Positions 9,006-18,455 of a DNA stretch of 64,000 nucleotides are shown here, piece after piece. Every line of letters starts with the position of its first letter. The first letter of the stretch is position 1. The notes below the pieces were generated by a model that saw only the letters and a program-made list of their open reading frames with translations, did no database searches and was not told where the DNA came from. The position numbers were made by a program, and so were the translations under genes. Source of the DNA: Gp7-AA6 sp036001245 (GTDB lineage: Bacteria; Acidobacteriota; Thermoanaerobaculia; UBA5066; Gp7-AA6). The stretch covers positions 1-64,000 of the forward strand of contig DASYUL010000142.1 of NCBI GenBank assembly GCA_036001245.1, written 5' to 3'.

Positions 9006-10294
9006 CGCCCGCTCTCTCCGAGGACCTTTTCGATTGCCGAGAGCTCCGCCTCGATCTCGATCGGACGGTTGGCTCGGGGCGGAGGCGGGTCGGCTTCCTG
9101 GTGATATCGGAGCAGGATCCCCGGGTCCTTCAGGACGTGCCCGGTCAATATTGCGACGACACGCTCCCCCTTCCGGATGATCCCCTGCCCGGCGAGCCTC
9201 CTTGCCCCCGCTACGCTCGCGGCGCTCGCCGGCTCGCACCCAGCGCCCGAGGCGTCCACGACGGCCTTCGCTTCGAGGATCTCGTCATCGCTGACGTCGA
9301 TGACGACGCCGTCCGTCGCCCGGATCGCCGCGACGGCGCGATCGTGGGAGGCCGGATCTCCGATGCGGATGGCGGTCGCCGCCGTCTCCGCTTTGACGGG
9401 ATGCCGCCGGGCGAATCCTCCCCGGAAGCTGCGGGCGAACGGATTGGCGCCGTCCGCCTGCACCGCCGCCAGGCGGGGAAGGCGGGAGATCAGGCCGACT
9501 TCCTGAGCCTCGATCAGGGCCTTTCCGAACGCCGAGGTGTTGCCGAGATTGCCGGCGGGCAGCGCGATCCAGTCCGGGGGGTCCCAGCCGAGCTGCTCGA
9601 GCATTTCCAGCACGATCGTCTTCTGACCCTCGAGTCGAAACGGGTTGACCGAGTTCAGGAGATAAACGTTCAGCTTCGCGCTCGCCTCGCGTGCGAGGGC
9701 GAAGCAGGCGTCGAAGTCGCCGCGGACGAGCAGAGTCTTCGCCCCGTAGGCCAGCGTCTGCGCGAGCTTCCCCGCCGCGACCTGTCCGCTGGGAACGAAG
9801 ACGAGCGCGGGGATGCCGGCAAGCGCCGCGTATGCCGCGAGGGAGGCGGACGTGTTCCCGGTCGAAGCGCACGCGACGGCGCGTGCTTTCAGCCGACGCG
9901 CCTGCGTGATTCCGACGGTCATCCCTCGGTCCTTGAAGGAGCCCGTGGGGTTGTGACCCTCGTGCTTCAAGAGGAGGTGCTCGATCCTGGCCCAGCGCGC
10001 GACCGGATCGCGCGCGAGAAGAGGCGTGTTCCCCTCCGGATAAGTGACGACGTCGGAGTCCGCATCCGGAAGGACGAGCTCCCGGTATCGCCACACACCG
10101 GAAGCGTCCAGCCCGGAACCGCCCCGGCGCGCGGCGAAGAGATCGCGAAGAGCCGGGCCGGAACGGTCCGGCCGTCGATGCCTCACGTCGAGAAGACTCC
10201 CGCAATCCGGGCACGCGCTTCCCGGGAACGAAACCCCGACCTCTCTGCCACATCCCGGGCAGACCTGCCAGGTCGGGAGCGCTGATCCGGTCAC
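9002..10294 (-). CDS. thrC: Threonine synthase
   Basis: 430 residues. It converts O-phosphohomoserine to threonine with PLP. The N-terminus has a zinc-ribbon-like CPGC...CPDC set (Cys12, 15, 28, 31), seen in the long-chain ThrC subgroup. The PLP lysine lies in NPTGSFKDRGM (Lys121), followed by CASTGNTSASLAAYAAL and the phosphate-binding PAGNLGN loop. The GTG start overlaps the homoserine kinase stop (GTGA). It is third in an operon that encodes the whole aspartate-to-threonine end branch except the semialdehyde step. Confidence 0.93.
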   Translation of the reverse strand: MTGSALPTWQVCPGCGREVGVSFPGSACPDCGSLLDVRHRRPDRSGPALRDLFAARRGGSGLDASGVWRYRELVLPDADSDVVTYPEGNTPLLARDPVARWARIEHLLLKHEGHNPTGSFKDRGMTVGITQARRLKARAVACASTGNTSASLAAYAALAGIPALVFVPSGQVAAGKLAQTLAYGAKTLLVRGDFDACFALAREASAKLNVYLLNSVNPFRLEGQKTIVLEMLEQLGWDPPDWIALPAGNLGNTSAFGKALIEAQEVGLISRLPRLAAVQADGANPFARSFRGGFARRHPVKAETAATAIRIGDPASHDRAVAAIRATDGVVIDVSDDEILEAKAVVDASGAGCEPASAASVAGARRLAGQGIIRKGERVVAILTGHVLKDPGILLRYHQEADPPPPRANRPIEIEAELSAIEKVLGESGR

Positions 10295-11223
10295 GCTTCC
10301 GCGCTCACGACGCGGGCGCCGAGCGCGTCGATCTTTGAGATCCGCGCGCGCGCTTCGACACCGCGCGATCGATATGCCGCGACCATGGCGTCCGCGATTC
10401 GAACGGCGGACTCGCTCTCTGCGGCGAAAGCAAAGGCGGAGGGGCCGCTGCCGGAGATCGAGCAGCCGAGCGCGCCGGCGTCGAGAGCGGCGGCCTTCGC
10501 CTCGGCGAATCCGGTCAGGAGCGGGGCGCGAACCGGCTCGGCGATTCGGTCGTCGACCGCGCGACGGAGCAGTGCCCAGTCGCGCCTTGCGAGCGCGGCG
10601 ACCAGCGCCCCGACACGGGCGGCCTGCCCGACCGCAACCGCGCGATCGACCGAGGCGGGCAGAAGCGCGCGGGCGTCCGCCGTTCGCAGCTGCTGCGAGG
10701 GCATCGCGAGGACCACGAGGAGATCCTCCGGAAAGCTCAACGCGATCACTGCGAGGGGCTCGATGGACTCGATCAGAACGACCCCGCCCAGGAGCGCCGC
10801 AGCGAGGTTGTCGGCGTGGCGGCCGGCGACCGCCTCTTCCGCCTCGAGACAGGGCTCGAGGAGATCCGCCCGTGAGAGAGGAGAGCCGAGAAGCTCGTTG
10901 ACCGCAACCGCCGCCGCAGCGGCCGAGGCCGCGCTGCCCCCCTGACCTCCCGACAGCGGAAGGCCCTTCTCGATCGTCAGAGTCAGGCCGATCGATCCCG
11001 CCCCGGCCCTCTCGCGCACGCGCGCGGCGGCGATCCCGGCGGTGTTCCGTCGCGGATCGGTTGAGATCTCGGGATGCCCGGATGAGCGGATCCGGATTTC
11101 CCGGGTCTCCCCGCGCTCGGCGGTGACGGTGTCTCCGACGCCCGCGAGAGCGAGGCCGAGGATGTCCAGGCCGGGGCCCAGGTTGGCCACGGTGCCCGGC
11201 GCAAAACCTCGCACGAGCCTCAT
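10291..11223 (-). CDS. thrB: Homoserine kinase
   Basis: 310 residues, the normal length. It phosphorylates homoserine with ATP, supplying the substrate of the next gene's product. GHMP-kinase features: the N-terminal APGTVANLGPGLDILGLAL, the phosphate-binding loop PLSGGQGGSAASAAAA (near residue 95) and the C-terminal ISGSGPSAFAFA motif 3. The ATG overlaps the stop of the aspartokinase-homoserine dehydrogenase gene by ATGA, and its own end overlaps thrC. Confidence 0.94.
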   Translation of the reverse strand: MRLVRGFAPGTVANLGPGLDILGLALAGVGDTVTAERGETREIRIRSSGHPEISTDPRRNTAGIAAARVRERAGAGSIGLTLTIEKGLPLSGGQGGSAASAAAAAVAVNELLGSPLSRADLLEPCLEAEEAVAGRHADNLAAALLGGVVLIESIEPLAVIALSFPEDLLVVLAMPSQQLRTADARALLPASVDRAVAVGQAARVGALVAALARRDWALLRRAVDDRIAEPVRAPLLTGFAEAKAAALDAGALGCSISGSGPSAFAFAAESESAVRIADAMVAAYRSRGVEARARISKIDALGARVVSAEA

Positions 11224-13739
11224 CCGCCGGCGAGCTCCGCCACGTCGTTGAAGATCCCGGCCGCGGTCACGGCGAGGCCGGCTCCCGGCCCTTGAATGAC
11301 GAGAGGGTTCGATCGGTAGCGCCGCGTCGTGAACGCAACCTGGTTGTCCGAGCCGGTGAGCCCTGCGAACGGAGTCCCCGGCGCCACCTCCGCGAGCTTG
11401 ACCCGGACCCTCCGCCGCGTCACGGACGCGATGTATCGAAGAACGCGGTCGCGCGCCCGAGCGCGTGCGACGCGCTCGTTCCAGTCGGGATCGAGCTCCT
11501 CGAGGCGTTCGAGGAAGCGCGCGAGTGAGAGCTTTTGAAGTCGGGTTGGCACGAGCGACTCGACTTCGACGTCTTCGGGCTCGCCGCGAAACCCGAGAAG
11601 GCGGCCGAGGATGAGCGCCTTGCGCCCGACGTCGGCGCCGGAGAGGTCGTCGCGGGGGTCGGGCTCCGTGTAACCCTGCTCGATCGCGAGGCGCAGGCTC
11701 CGCGAGAAGGGACGGCCTTTCTCCACCTCGCTCAGCAGAAATCCGAGGGTGCCCGAGAGACAGCCCTCGATTTTCGAGACCTGGTCTCCGGACTCGACCA
11801 GCTTTCGATAGGTGTCCAGGATCGGAAGCCCGGCGCCGACGGTCGCCTCGAAGCGCAGTCGTCTTCCACTCGCGCGGGCGGCGCTCTCGATCCGCTCTCC
11901 CTTCTCGTGCGACCCGGAGAGCGGACGTTTGTTGGCGAGAACGAGGTCGAAACCCTGGGCGATCGACCTCTCGAGCAACGCGGAGGTGTTATCGGCGGTG
12001 ACATCGACGAGAACGGGACGCGACAGCGCGTGCTCCGCGAGCGTCGAGATGGCCTGCGTCGCGGGCGCGCGGACTCCGCGCGAGGACTCGGAGACGGATC
12101 GAGACGCGGCCTTGAGCCGGGAGAGACCCGCGACGTCGCGCGAGGACAGACCCCCGGGGCGGAAGACGTAGCCACCGCGGTCGATCACGGCGACCAGCCG
12201 GAGCCCTGCCCGCCGCGATTCCTTCGCGATCAGATCGGCGAGCGTTCTGCCGACCTGGCCGAAGCCGAGCAGAACGACGTCGGCGCGCTCCGACGGAATC
12301 GCGCTTCCGCCGCCGATCTTCGACAGCTGAAACGCCTCGTGAATCCGCCGCTCCGCCTCGCCGGCAGACGCCTCCTCGACGACGAAGGAGATCGACAGCT
12401 CCGAGGAGCCCTGCGCGATCGCAATGACGTTGATCTTTCCCTGCGCGAGCGCCGTGAAAACCCGGGCGGCGATCCCGGGAGTACCCGCCATACCGAGCCC
12501 GACGACCGAGATCGTGGCCAGACCGTCCCGCACCTCGACCCCGTCGATCTCCCGCCGGGTGATCTCCTCGCGGAACGAGTCGAGCAGGCTCGTCCGGGCG
12601 TGCCCGGCGGCCGAGGCCGGAACGCCGAGACAGATCGAATGCTCGGAGGACGCCTGTGAGATGAGGGAGACCGAAATGTTCTCCCGATGGAGAGCTTCGA
12701 ACGTGCGGGCCGCGATCCCGGGAACCCCAAGCATCCCGTTACCGGTGACGGTCACGAGCGCCTGACCCGAAATCGCCGAGAGCGCCTTGACCGGATATCG
12801 GCCGAGCGTGCGCCGCCCGGAGATCTCCGTCCCGGGCCGGTCGGGACGAGCGAACGGGCGGACGAAGACCGGAACGCGTCGTCCCACCGGAATCAGGGCT
12901 CGCGGGTGCAGCACTTTCGCGCCGTAGTACGCGAGCTCCGCCGCTTCGCGGACGTTCAGCTGCGGGATGATCCGGGCGTCGGGAACGACGCTCGGGTCCG
13001 CGGTCAAAAACCCGGGGACGTCCTTCCAGAGAAAGACCGCTCGGGCCCCGAGCGCCCGACCAACGAGGGTGGCCGTCAGATCCGAGCCTCCGCGGCCCAG
13101 GGTGGTTACCCGCCCTTCGGGATCCGCCCCGATGAATCCCGGCACCACCGGAATGCCGCCCCGGCGCAGAATCGGACGAAGCCGGACTCGAACCCTGCGA
13201 TCCGTCGAAACGAGATCGGGTGAGGCCTGTCCGGCACGCGCGTCCGTCGCGACGAGATCCATCGCGCTGACGTACTCGGACGCGAGCCCTCGCGAGGTGA
13301 GGCCCGCCGAGAAGATCCGGGCGGCCAGATCTTCGCCGAATGCGATCAGGCGGTCGACCGAGCGCGGGGAAAGCTCCCGGAGCATGAGCGGAGCACCGGT
13401 CAATGCCGCGAGCTCCGCGAAGGCGTCGCGAACCCGTTTCAGAAGCCGCTCGCGCTCTTTCGAGTCGGAAGTGACGGCGCGAGCCGTCGCCTCGTGCTTC
13501 CTCGCGAGCGCCCTCGCCGTCCGCCGAACGGCTGTGTCGTTTCCCCGGGAGAGCTCGCGGACGAGTGAAAGAAGAGCGTCCGTCACGCCGGCAAACGCCG
13601 AGACGACGACGACGGCGGAACGCGGTCCGGCTTCGACGATGGACAGGGCGTTTCGAAGTGCTCCGGCATCGCCGAGCGAAGCTCCCCCGAACTTGTGGAC
13701 CACCTCGACGGCGAGCGATCGGGAAAGAGAGCGCGGCAT
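11220..13739 (-). CDS. thrA: Bifunctional aspartokinase / homoserine dehydrogenase
   Basis: 839 residues, close to E. coli ThrA (820). The kinase domain (1-~300) begins VVHKFGGASLGD and has GRGGSDLTATLVG. Two ACT repeats follow at about 320-400 and 405-475 (NGMLGVPGIAARTF; LGMAGTPGIAARVF), the usual sites of threonine or lysine feedback inhibition. The homoserine dehydrogenase half begins with the NAD(P) Rossmann loop LLGFGQVGRTLAD near residue 490 and includes EATVGAGLPILDTYRKL and EPDPRDDLSGADVGRK. It supplies steps 1 and 3 of the threonine pathway and heads the operon thrA-thrB-thrC-GNAT-like. A GTG shortly inside (VEVVHKFGG) is an alternative start. Confidence 0.94.
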   Translation of the reverse strand: MPRSLSRSLAVEVVHKFGGASLGDAGALRNALSIVEAGPRSAVVVVSAFAGVTDALLSLVRELSRGNDTAVRRTARALARKHEATARAVTSDSKERERLLKRVRDAFAELAALTGAPLMLRELSPRSVDRLIAFGEDLAARIFSAGLTSRGLASEYVSAMDLVATDARAGQASPDLVSTDRRVRVRLRPILRRGGIPVVPGFIGADPEGRVTTLGRGGSDLTATLVGRALGARAVFLWKDVPGFLTADPSVVPDARIIPQLNVREAAELAYYGAKVLHPRALIPVGRRVPVFVRPFARPDRPGTEISGRRTLGRYPVKALSAISGQALVTVTGNGMLGVPGIAARTFEALHRENISVSLISQASSEHSICLGVPASAAGHARTSLLDSFREEITRREIDGVEVRDGLATISVVGLGMAGTPGIAARVFTALAQGKINVIAIAQGSSELSISFVVEEASAGEAERRIHEAFQLSKIGGGSAIPSERADVVLLGFGQVGRTLADLIAKESRRAGLRLVAVIDRGGYVFRPGGLSSRDVAGLSRLKAASRSVSESSRGVRAPATQAISTLAEHALSRPVLVDVTADNTSALLERSIAQGFDLVLANKRPLSGSHEKGERIESAARASGRRLRFEATVGAGLPILDTYRKLVESGDQVSKIEGCLSGTLGFLLSEVEKGRPFSRSLRLAIEQGYTEPDPRDDLSGADVGRKALILGRLLGFRGEPEDVEVESLVPTRLQKLSLARFLERLEELDPDWNERVARARARDRVLRYIASVTRRRVRVKLAEVAPGTPFAGLTGSDNQVAFTTRRYRSNPLVIQGPGAGLAVTAAGIFNDVAELAGG

Positions 13740-13946
13740 GTTCGAACTTGGTCCCGATTATTCTCGAAATCGATCGTCGGCGAGAGCCGGGGTTGCCCTC
13801 TTGTTATCCGATCCCCGTGAGGGTCGCGCCGCCCACGGAAGCCCCGGCGTCCGCGTGTACCGCCGATTTCGGCGAACGGCGGCGAACTGCCGGCGAATGG
13901 AGGTTCCGGACCTGTTATTCTGACTTCGGTTTACAGAGGTGGTGGG
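13740..13946. promoter_or_regulatory. Divergent intergenic region between thrA and the E2 gene
   Basis: 207 nt between divergent operons, so it should hold both promoters. TGTTATTCTG (13910-13919) is a fair -10 candidate for the E2 gene but lacks a good -35. A ribosome site GAGGTGGTGGG precedes the E2 ATG. No attenuator-like Thr/Ile-rich leader peptide is evident ahead of thrA. Confidence 0.35.
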
Positions 13947-15437
13947 ATGCCGACCGAAATCATCATGCCGCAGATGGGCGAGTCGATCGCCGAAGGCACG
14001 ATTACCAAGTGGTTGAAGAAGGTGGGCGAGGCCGTCAAGAGAGACGAGCCGATCTTCGAGATCTCGACCGACAAGGTGGACGCCGAGATCCCGGCGCCCG
14101 TCGCCGGGACGCTCACCGAGATCCGGGTCGGTGAAGGCCAGACGGTTCCGATCAATACCGTCGTGGGTTTGATCGGAGAAGCGTCCGAGGTGGGCGCGAG
14201 CGCCCCGACGGCTCCGGCGAAAGCGCCCGAGCCGGCTCCCGTCACGGCCGCCGCGGCTCCACCGGAGCCGCCTCCCCCGCCCGCTCCCGCGCAGGCGCCG
14301 AAACCCGCCCCCGCGACCGCGCCTGTCGCGCCGGCCGCGGCCGCCGCAGAGCGGCCCGCACCGGCCCCTCCTCCGCCTCCCGCACCCGTGGAGGCGCCGG
14401 CCCCGGCCGCCCCGACGGCCGAAGAGGAAGGCGGCCGCGTCGACGAATCGATGGAGGAGCGGATCCGCCTGCGCTCCTCGCCGCTCGTCCGCAAGATCGC
14501 CGCCGAGCACGGCGTCGACGTCCGTGAGATCGAGGGCACCGGGATCTACAACCGTGTGACGAAGAACGACATCCTTTCCTACATCGAGAACCGCAAGGTC
14601 GCCGGGGCGCCCGGCATGACCGTTTCCGCGGGACCGAGAGAGGCGCCCCGGCCCGCGGAGTCCGCGGAACCCGTCCGGGCGCCGGGTGCGGAGCCGCCGG
14701 CCGCGCCGCGTCCGGCGATGGTCGCGAGCGACCGCGACGAGCTCGTCCCGATGACGAAGATCCGGCGGATCACCGCCGATAACATGATCCTGTCGAAGCG
14801 GACGTCCGCACACGTCACGACGGTCTTTCAGGTCGACTACACGAACATCGCCCGGCTGCGCGAGCGGTACAAGCAGGCGTTCCTCGAGAAGAACGGCGTC
14901 AAGCTGACCTATCTGCCGTTCATCTTCCGCGCCGCGATCCAGGCGTTGAAGGAGTTCCCGCAGGTCAACGCGTCGATCGACGGCGAGAACATCGTGTACC
15001 ACAAAGACATCCACCTCGGAATGGCGGTCGCGCTCGACTGGGGGCTGATCGTTCCCGTGATCCGGAACGCCGACGAGAAGTCGATCCTCGGCCTCGCGCG
15101 GGCCGCGCAGGACCTCGCGGAGCGCGCCCGGACGAAGCGGTTGAAGCCGGAAGAAATCCAGGGCGGTACCTTCACCGTCACGAATCCCGGGGTCTTCGGG
15201 TCGCTCTTCGGCACGCCGATCATCCCGCAGCCGCAGGTCGCGATTCTCGGCGTCGGGACGATCGAGAAGCGTCCCGTCGTCGTCAGCGACGAGAAAGGGA
15301 ACGACGCGCTCGGCATCCGGACGATGGGATACCTCGCGCTCTCGTTCGACCACCGCTTGGTCGACGGCGCCGACGCGGATCGCTTCATGGCCAGCGTGAA
15401 GAAGACGCTCGAGAAGGGCGAGTTCGATCTGGGCTAG
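13947..15437 (+). CDS. Dihydrolipoamide acyltransferase (E2) of a 2-oxoacid dehydrogenase complex
   Basis: 496 residues in the canonical E2 order. One lipoyl domain covers residues 1-78 with lipoyl-lysine Lys43 in ISTDKVDAEIPAP. A ~95-residue Ala/Pro linker follows, then a peripheral-subunit-binding domain at ~175-210 (LRSSPLVRKIAAEHGVDV) and the catalytic domain with the active-site SFDHRLVDGA near residue 467. It transfers an acyl group from lipoamide to CoA. Sequence alone does not settle whether it serves 2-oxoglutarate (SucB), branched-chain or pyruvate substrates. The DKVDAEIP lipoyl site and PSBD are of the SucB/branched-chain kind. No E1 or E3 genes adjoin, but lipB and lipA, which attach lipoate, lie 1.4 kb downstream. 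Confidence 0.9.
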   Translation: MPTEIIMPQMGESIAEGTITKWLKKVGEAVKRDEPIFEISTDKVDAEIPAPVAGTLTEIRVGEGQTVPINTVVGLIGEASEVGASAPTAPAKAPEPAPVTAAAAPPEPPPPPAPAQAPKPAPATAPVAPAAAAAERPAPAPPPPPAPVEAPAPAAPTAEEEGGRVDESMEERIRLRSSPLVRKIAAEHGVDVREIEGTGIYNRVTKNDILSYIENRKVAGAPGMTVSAGPREAPRPAESAEPVRAPGAEPPAAPRPAMVASDRDELVPMTKIRRITADNMILSKRTSAHVTTVFQVDYTNIARLRERYKQAFLEKNGVKLTYLPFIFRAAIQALKEFPQVNASIDGENIVYHKDIHLGMAVALDWGLIVPVIRNADEKSILGLARAAQDLAERARTKRLKPEEIQGGTFTVTNPGVFGSLFGTPIIPQPQVAILGVGTIEKRPVVVSDEKGNDALGIRTMGYLALSFDHRLVDGADADRFMASVKKTLEKGEFDLG

Positions 15438-15451
15438 CCCCGGTCTTCCCC

Positions 15452-15606
15452 TGTCATCCTGAGCGAAAGGAAGGATCTCTCCCTCGATCAATCGAGAGAT
15501 GAGCGCCGTCTCGCGACGGCGCTTGTCGCGCTCTGCGGCCTTTCGCAAGCTCACGTCCGCAGACGCGCTCGGTGCCCTCGGCCCTCCCGGGCCTCGGAAT
15601 GACAGG
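15452..15606. repeat. GTCATCCTGAG-type palindromic repeat, copy 2 (long form)
   Basis: It starts TGTCATCCTGAGCGAAAGG and ends CCTCGGAATGACAGG. Internal short inverted repeats include ATCTCTC...GAGAGAT and CGCCGTC...GACGGCG. It fills the space between the E2 gene and the next GT-C gene. The GGAATGACA terminus carries the ATG (15599) that appears to start that gene. Confidence 0.65.
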
Positions 15607-16858
15607 AACTGAAACTCTTCCGCGCATTGGCGCGCGGCCCCTCCTCGGTATCTTTCTTCTCGCCCTGGTCAGCCGGCTCGCGGTCGTCGCCTGGACGGGG
15701 GCGGCGACCGCGCACTTCGGGGACGCGCCCGCCTATCAGCTCGCCGCCCGGGCACTCGCGCAGACCGGCAGTTATCCGCTGAAGACCGACGCCTTCTACT
15801 TCCGACCGCCGGGCTACGCCGCGTTCTTGACCGTAGTCACGCTCGGGCATCCGGATCGGGTCGTCCTGGCGAAGGTCGCGAGCGCCGTTCTCGGCAGTTT
15901 CGCGGCGGTGATCCTCGCGGCGATCGCGGCCCGCCTTTTCGGTAAGCGCGGCGTTGCGATCGGGGTCGGCATCGCGGCGGCCCTCGACCCCTCACTCGTC
16001 ATGGTCTCGAGCGACGTCCAGAGCGAGCCGCTCTTTCTCGTGCTCCTCCTCGGCGCCGGCTTTCTGCTGCTGGCGTCCGTCGACCGTCCCTCGAGCACGC
16101 TCTCGCTCGCCGCCGGCATCCTGACCGGTCTCGCGATCCTGACGCGCCCGTCCGCGCTCCTCGTCGCTCCGCTCCTCGCCGCGCCGCTCGGCGATCTCCG
16201 CTGGCCATTCCGGGTGCGGGCACACATCGCCGCGGCGGGGATCCTGGGCGCCGTCATTTCGCTCGCGCCCTGGACGATCCGCAACGCGGTCGTCTATCGA
16301 GAGTTCGTCCTCGTGAGCGACGTCGGAGGGTTCAACTTCTATCTCGGGAACTCCGACCTGATGGCGCGGTTCTACGAAATCCGCGATCGGAAGAGCTACG
16401 ACGCCTGGTCCGACGAGACCTTCCGTCTCCTCGGAGATCGTCTGAACGAGCTCAACTCGGCCGGCGTGACGTCTCCCGGACGGATCACGCGGGCACTCAC
16501 CCGCCGAACGCTGGCGGAGGCCGCCGAGCAGCCAGCCGCGACGATTCGACTCCTCGCGCGCAAGATCGGCGACTGGCTGCGCCCTTACCCGAATCCGATC
16601 TTCTGGCCACGCACGGTCGTTCTCGGGATCGGTGCGCTGTACACGGTCCTCTACGTCCTCGCGGCGCGCGGTCTGCTGCTCGCGCCTCGGCGGGGGGCGA
16701 CGGTTTTCGCGATCGCGTTCCTCCTCGCGAGCATGGCGGCGCACGTCCTGACACTGGTCTCCTGGCGATATCGGGTGCCTTACTGGGATCCGGTGCTCGT
16801 CCTCTATGGAGTGTTCGGAGCGGGTACACTTCTCCCGAGATGGAAGCTGTCGACCTGA
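15599..16858 (+). CDS. GT-C family membrane glycosyltransferase (ArnT/PMT-like)
   Basis: 419 residues with about 9-10 membrane segments. The first periplasmic loop holds FGDAPAYQLAARAL, the acidic position typical of GT-C enzymes that use polyprenyl-phosphate sugars. RPPGYAAFL matches the RPPxY signature of dolichyl-phosphate-mannose-type transferases. I chose the ATG at 15599: nine further residues are open upstream, but they are translated from repeat sequence. The gene end overlaps lipB by 19 nt. Acceptor and sugar unknown. Confidence 0.8.
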   Translation: MTGTETLPRIGARPLLGIFLLALVSRLAVVAWTGAATAHFGDAPAYQLAARALAQTGSYPLKTDAFYFRPPGYAAFLTVVTLGHPDRVVLAKVASAVLGSFAAVILAAIAARLFGKRGVAIGVGIAAALDPSLVMVSSDVQSEPLFLVLLLGAGFLLLASVDRPSSTLSLAAGILTGLAILTRPSALLVAPLLAAPLGDLRWPFRVRAHIAAAGILGAVISLAPWTIRNAVVYREFVLVSDVGGFNFYLGNSDLMARFYEIRDRKSYDAWSDETFRLLGDRLNELNSAGVTSPGRITRALTRRTLAEAAEQPAATIRLLARKIGDWLRPYPNPIFWPRTVVLGIGALYTVLYVLAARGLLLAPRRGATVFAIAFLLASMAAHVLTLVSWRYRVPYWDPVLVLYGVFGAGTLLPRWKLST

Positions 16859-17553
16859 TTCGCCCCGCCGGCGGTGCGATGCCTGCGACGCGGCGCGTCG
16901 AAGCGCTGTGGCTCGGCCGCATCGGTTACGAGGCCGCGCTCGCGCTCCAGACAGAAGCCGCCGCCCGCGTCGCGCGGGGCGGCGCGGAGACGCTGCTCCT
17001 CCTCGAGCACGATCCCGTCTTCACCCTCGGACGGAACGCCTCCGAGGCCGACGTCCTGTTCACGCCAGCGAAACGCGACGAGCTCGGCATCAGCCTGTTC
17101 GAGGCCGACCGCGGCGGAAAGGTCACCTACCACGGCCCCGGACAGCTCGTCGGTTACCCGATCCTGAATCTCGATCCGGACCGGCGCGACGTGCGGCGCT
17201 ACGTGCGCGACCTGGAAGAAGTCCTTCTCGGAACCCTCGCCGACTTCGGCGTCTCTGCGTCCCGCTCGACGCTTCCGGAGCGCGTCTCCTCCGTCTGGAT
17301 CGGCAACGACAAGATCGCGGCGATCGGCGTCCACATCTCGAGGTGGATTACCACGCACGGCTTCGCATTGAACGTCACCGACGAGCCGCTCTCCTACTTC
17401 CGCGGGATCGTCCCCTGCGGGATCAGCGACGGCGGCGTGACGTCTGTCTCTCGCGCACTCGGACGTCCGGTTGCAGTGCGAGACGTCGTTCCGAAGCTCT
17501 GCGCTCGGTTCGCGGAAGTCTTCGGGCGAGAGATCTCGGTCGCCGGCCCATGA
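16840..17553 (+). CDS. lipB: Octanoyltransferase (lipoate biosynthesis)
   Basis: 237 residues. It moves octanoate from acyl carrier protein to the lipoyl domains of E2/GcvH proteins. The family signature RGGKVTYHGPGQLVGYP is intact, the catalytic lysine lies in NDKIAAIGVHI and the catalytic cysteine in GIVPCGI. A second ATG at 16879 (MPATRRVEALW) is an alternative start that avoids the overlap with the upstream gene. lipA follows with an ATGA overlap, so both lipoylation steps are made together. Confidence 0.94.
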   Translation: MEAVDLIRPAGGAMPATRRVEALWLGRIGYEAALALQTEAAARVARGGAETLLLLEHDPVFTLGRNASEADVLFTPAKRDELGISLFEADRGGKVTYHGPGQLVGYPILNLDPDRRDVRRYVRDLEEVLLGTLADFGVSASRSTLPERVSSVWIGNDKIAAIGVHISRWITTHGFALNVTDEPLSYFRGIVPCGISDGGVTSVSRALGRPVAVRDVVPKLCARFAEVFGREISVAGP

Positions 17554-18455
17554 GCGGACTCCCCGTCCTCCCGCCGGCGTCCCGGCTCGAGCGCCCCCCG
17601 TGGCTGAAAGTCCGGCTGAGCACGACCGGCGAGTACGAAGAGGTCCGCGCGATGATGCGGCGCCTCTCGCTCGTGACGGTCTGTGAAGAGGCGCGCTGCC
17701 CGAACATCCACGAGTGCTGGGCCCGCGAGCGCACGGCGACCTTCATGCTCATGGGAGACGTGTGCACGCGCACGTGCGGGTTCTGCGCGGTGACGCAGGG
17801 TTCCCCCGGCGAGCTCGATCCGAAGGAGCCCGACCGGGTCGCGCGGGCGGCGGCGGAGCTCGGGCTCTCGCATGCCGTCGTCACCTCGGTCAACCGCGAC
17901 GACCTGCCCGACGGCGGCGCCGCGCACTTCGCCGAGACCATCCGCGCGATCCGCCGCCGCGTGCCGGGATGTACGGTCGAGGTGCTGATCCCCGACTTTT
18001 GCGGGAATTGGGAGGCGCTCGACGTCATTCTGCGCGAGGTGCCGGAGATCCTGAACCACAACCTCGAGTCGGTCGCCCGCCTCTACCGGCGCGTGCGGCC
18101 CCAGGCGCGTTACGAACGCTCGCTCGAGCTCATCGCCCGCGCCGACGCGCGCCGGCGCGAAACCGGCGCGCCGATGAAGACGAAATCGGGCGTCATGGTG
18201 GGGCTCGGCGAGACGATGGAGGAGCTCTCCGGGGCGCTCGCGGACCTGCGGTCCTCCGGGTGCGACATCGCGACGGTCGGTCAGTATCTCCAGGCACACG
18301 CGCGGCGACTTCCGGTGGAGCGTTACTACACTCCCGAAGAGTTCGAAATGATCCGATCCCAAGGAGAGTCGATGGGATTTGCTCGCGTCGAGTCGGGTCC
18401 TCTCGTCCGCTCCTCGTATCACGCACGACGCGCCCTCGCCGGAGCGTCCGCTTGA
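17550..18455 (+). CDS. lipA: Lipoyl synthase
   Basis: 301 residues. This radical SAM enzyme inserts two sulfurs into the octanoyl chain placed by LipB. Both cluster motifs are present: the auxiliary cluster CEEARCPNIHEC (Cys45, 50, 56) and the radical SAM CTRTCGFC (Cys72, 76, 79). The conserved serine ligand is in the C-terminal RSSYHA. The ATG overlaps the lipB stop. The downstream TonB-like gene begins on the last bases of lipA (TTGA), which puts it in the same transcript. Confidence 0.95.
   Translation: MSGLPVLPPASRLERPPWLKVRLSTTGEYEEVRAMMRRLSLVTVCEEARCPNIHECWARERTATFMLMGDVCTRTCGFCAVTQGSPGELDPKEPDRVARAAAELGLSHAVVTSVNRDDLPDGGAAHFAETIRAIRRRVPGCTVEVLIPDFCGNWEALDVILREVPEILNHNLESVARLYRRVRPQARYERSLELIARADARRRETGAPMKTKSGVMVGLGETMEELSGALADLRSSGCDIATVGQYLQAHARRLPVERYYTPEEFEMIRSQGESMGFARVESGPLVRSSYHARRALAGASA

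Noticed and set aside
13758..15554. A 598-codon open frame antisense to the E2 gene
   Set aside because: It only mirrors the E2 coding frame; its Gly/Arg/Asp-rich sequence is the complement of the Ala/Pro linker.
17394..18422. Open frame antisense to lipA
   Set aside because: LipA carries every conserved cysteine in the opposite frame; the antisense translation has no domain.
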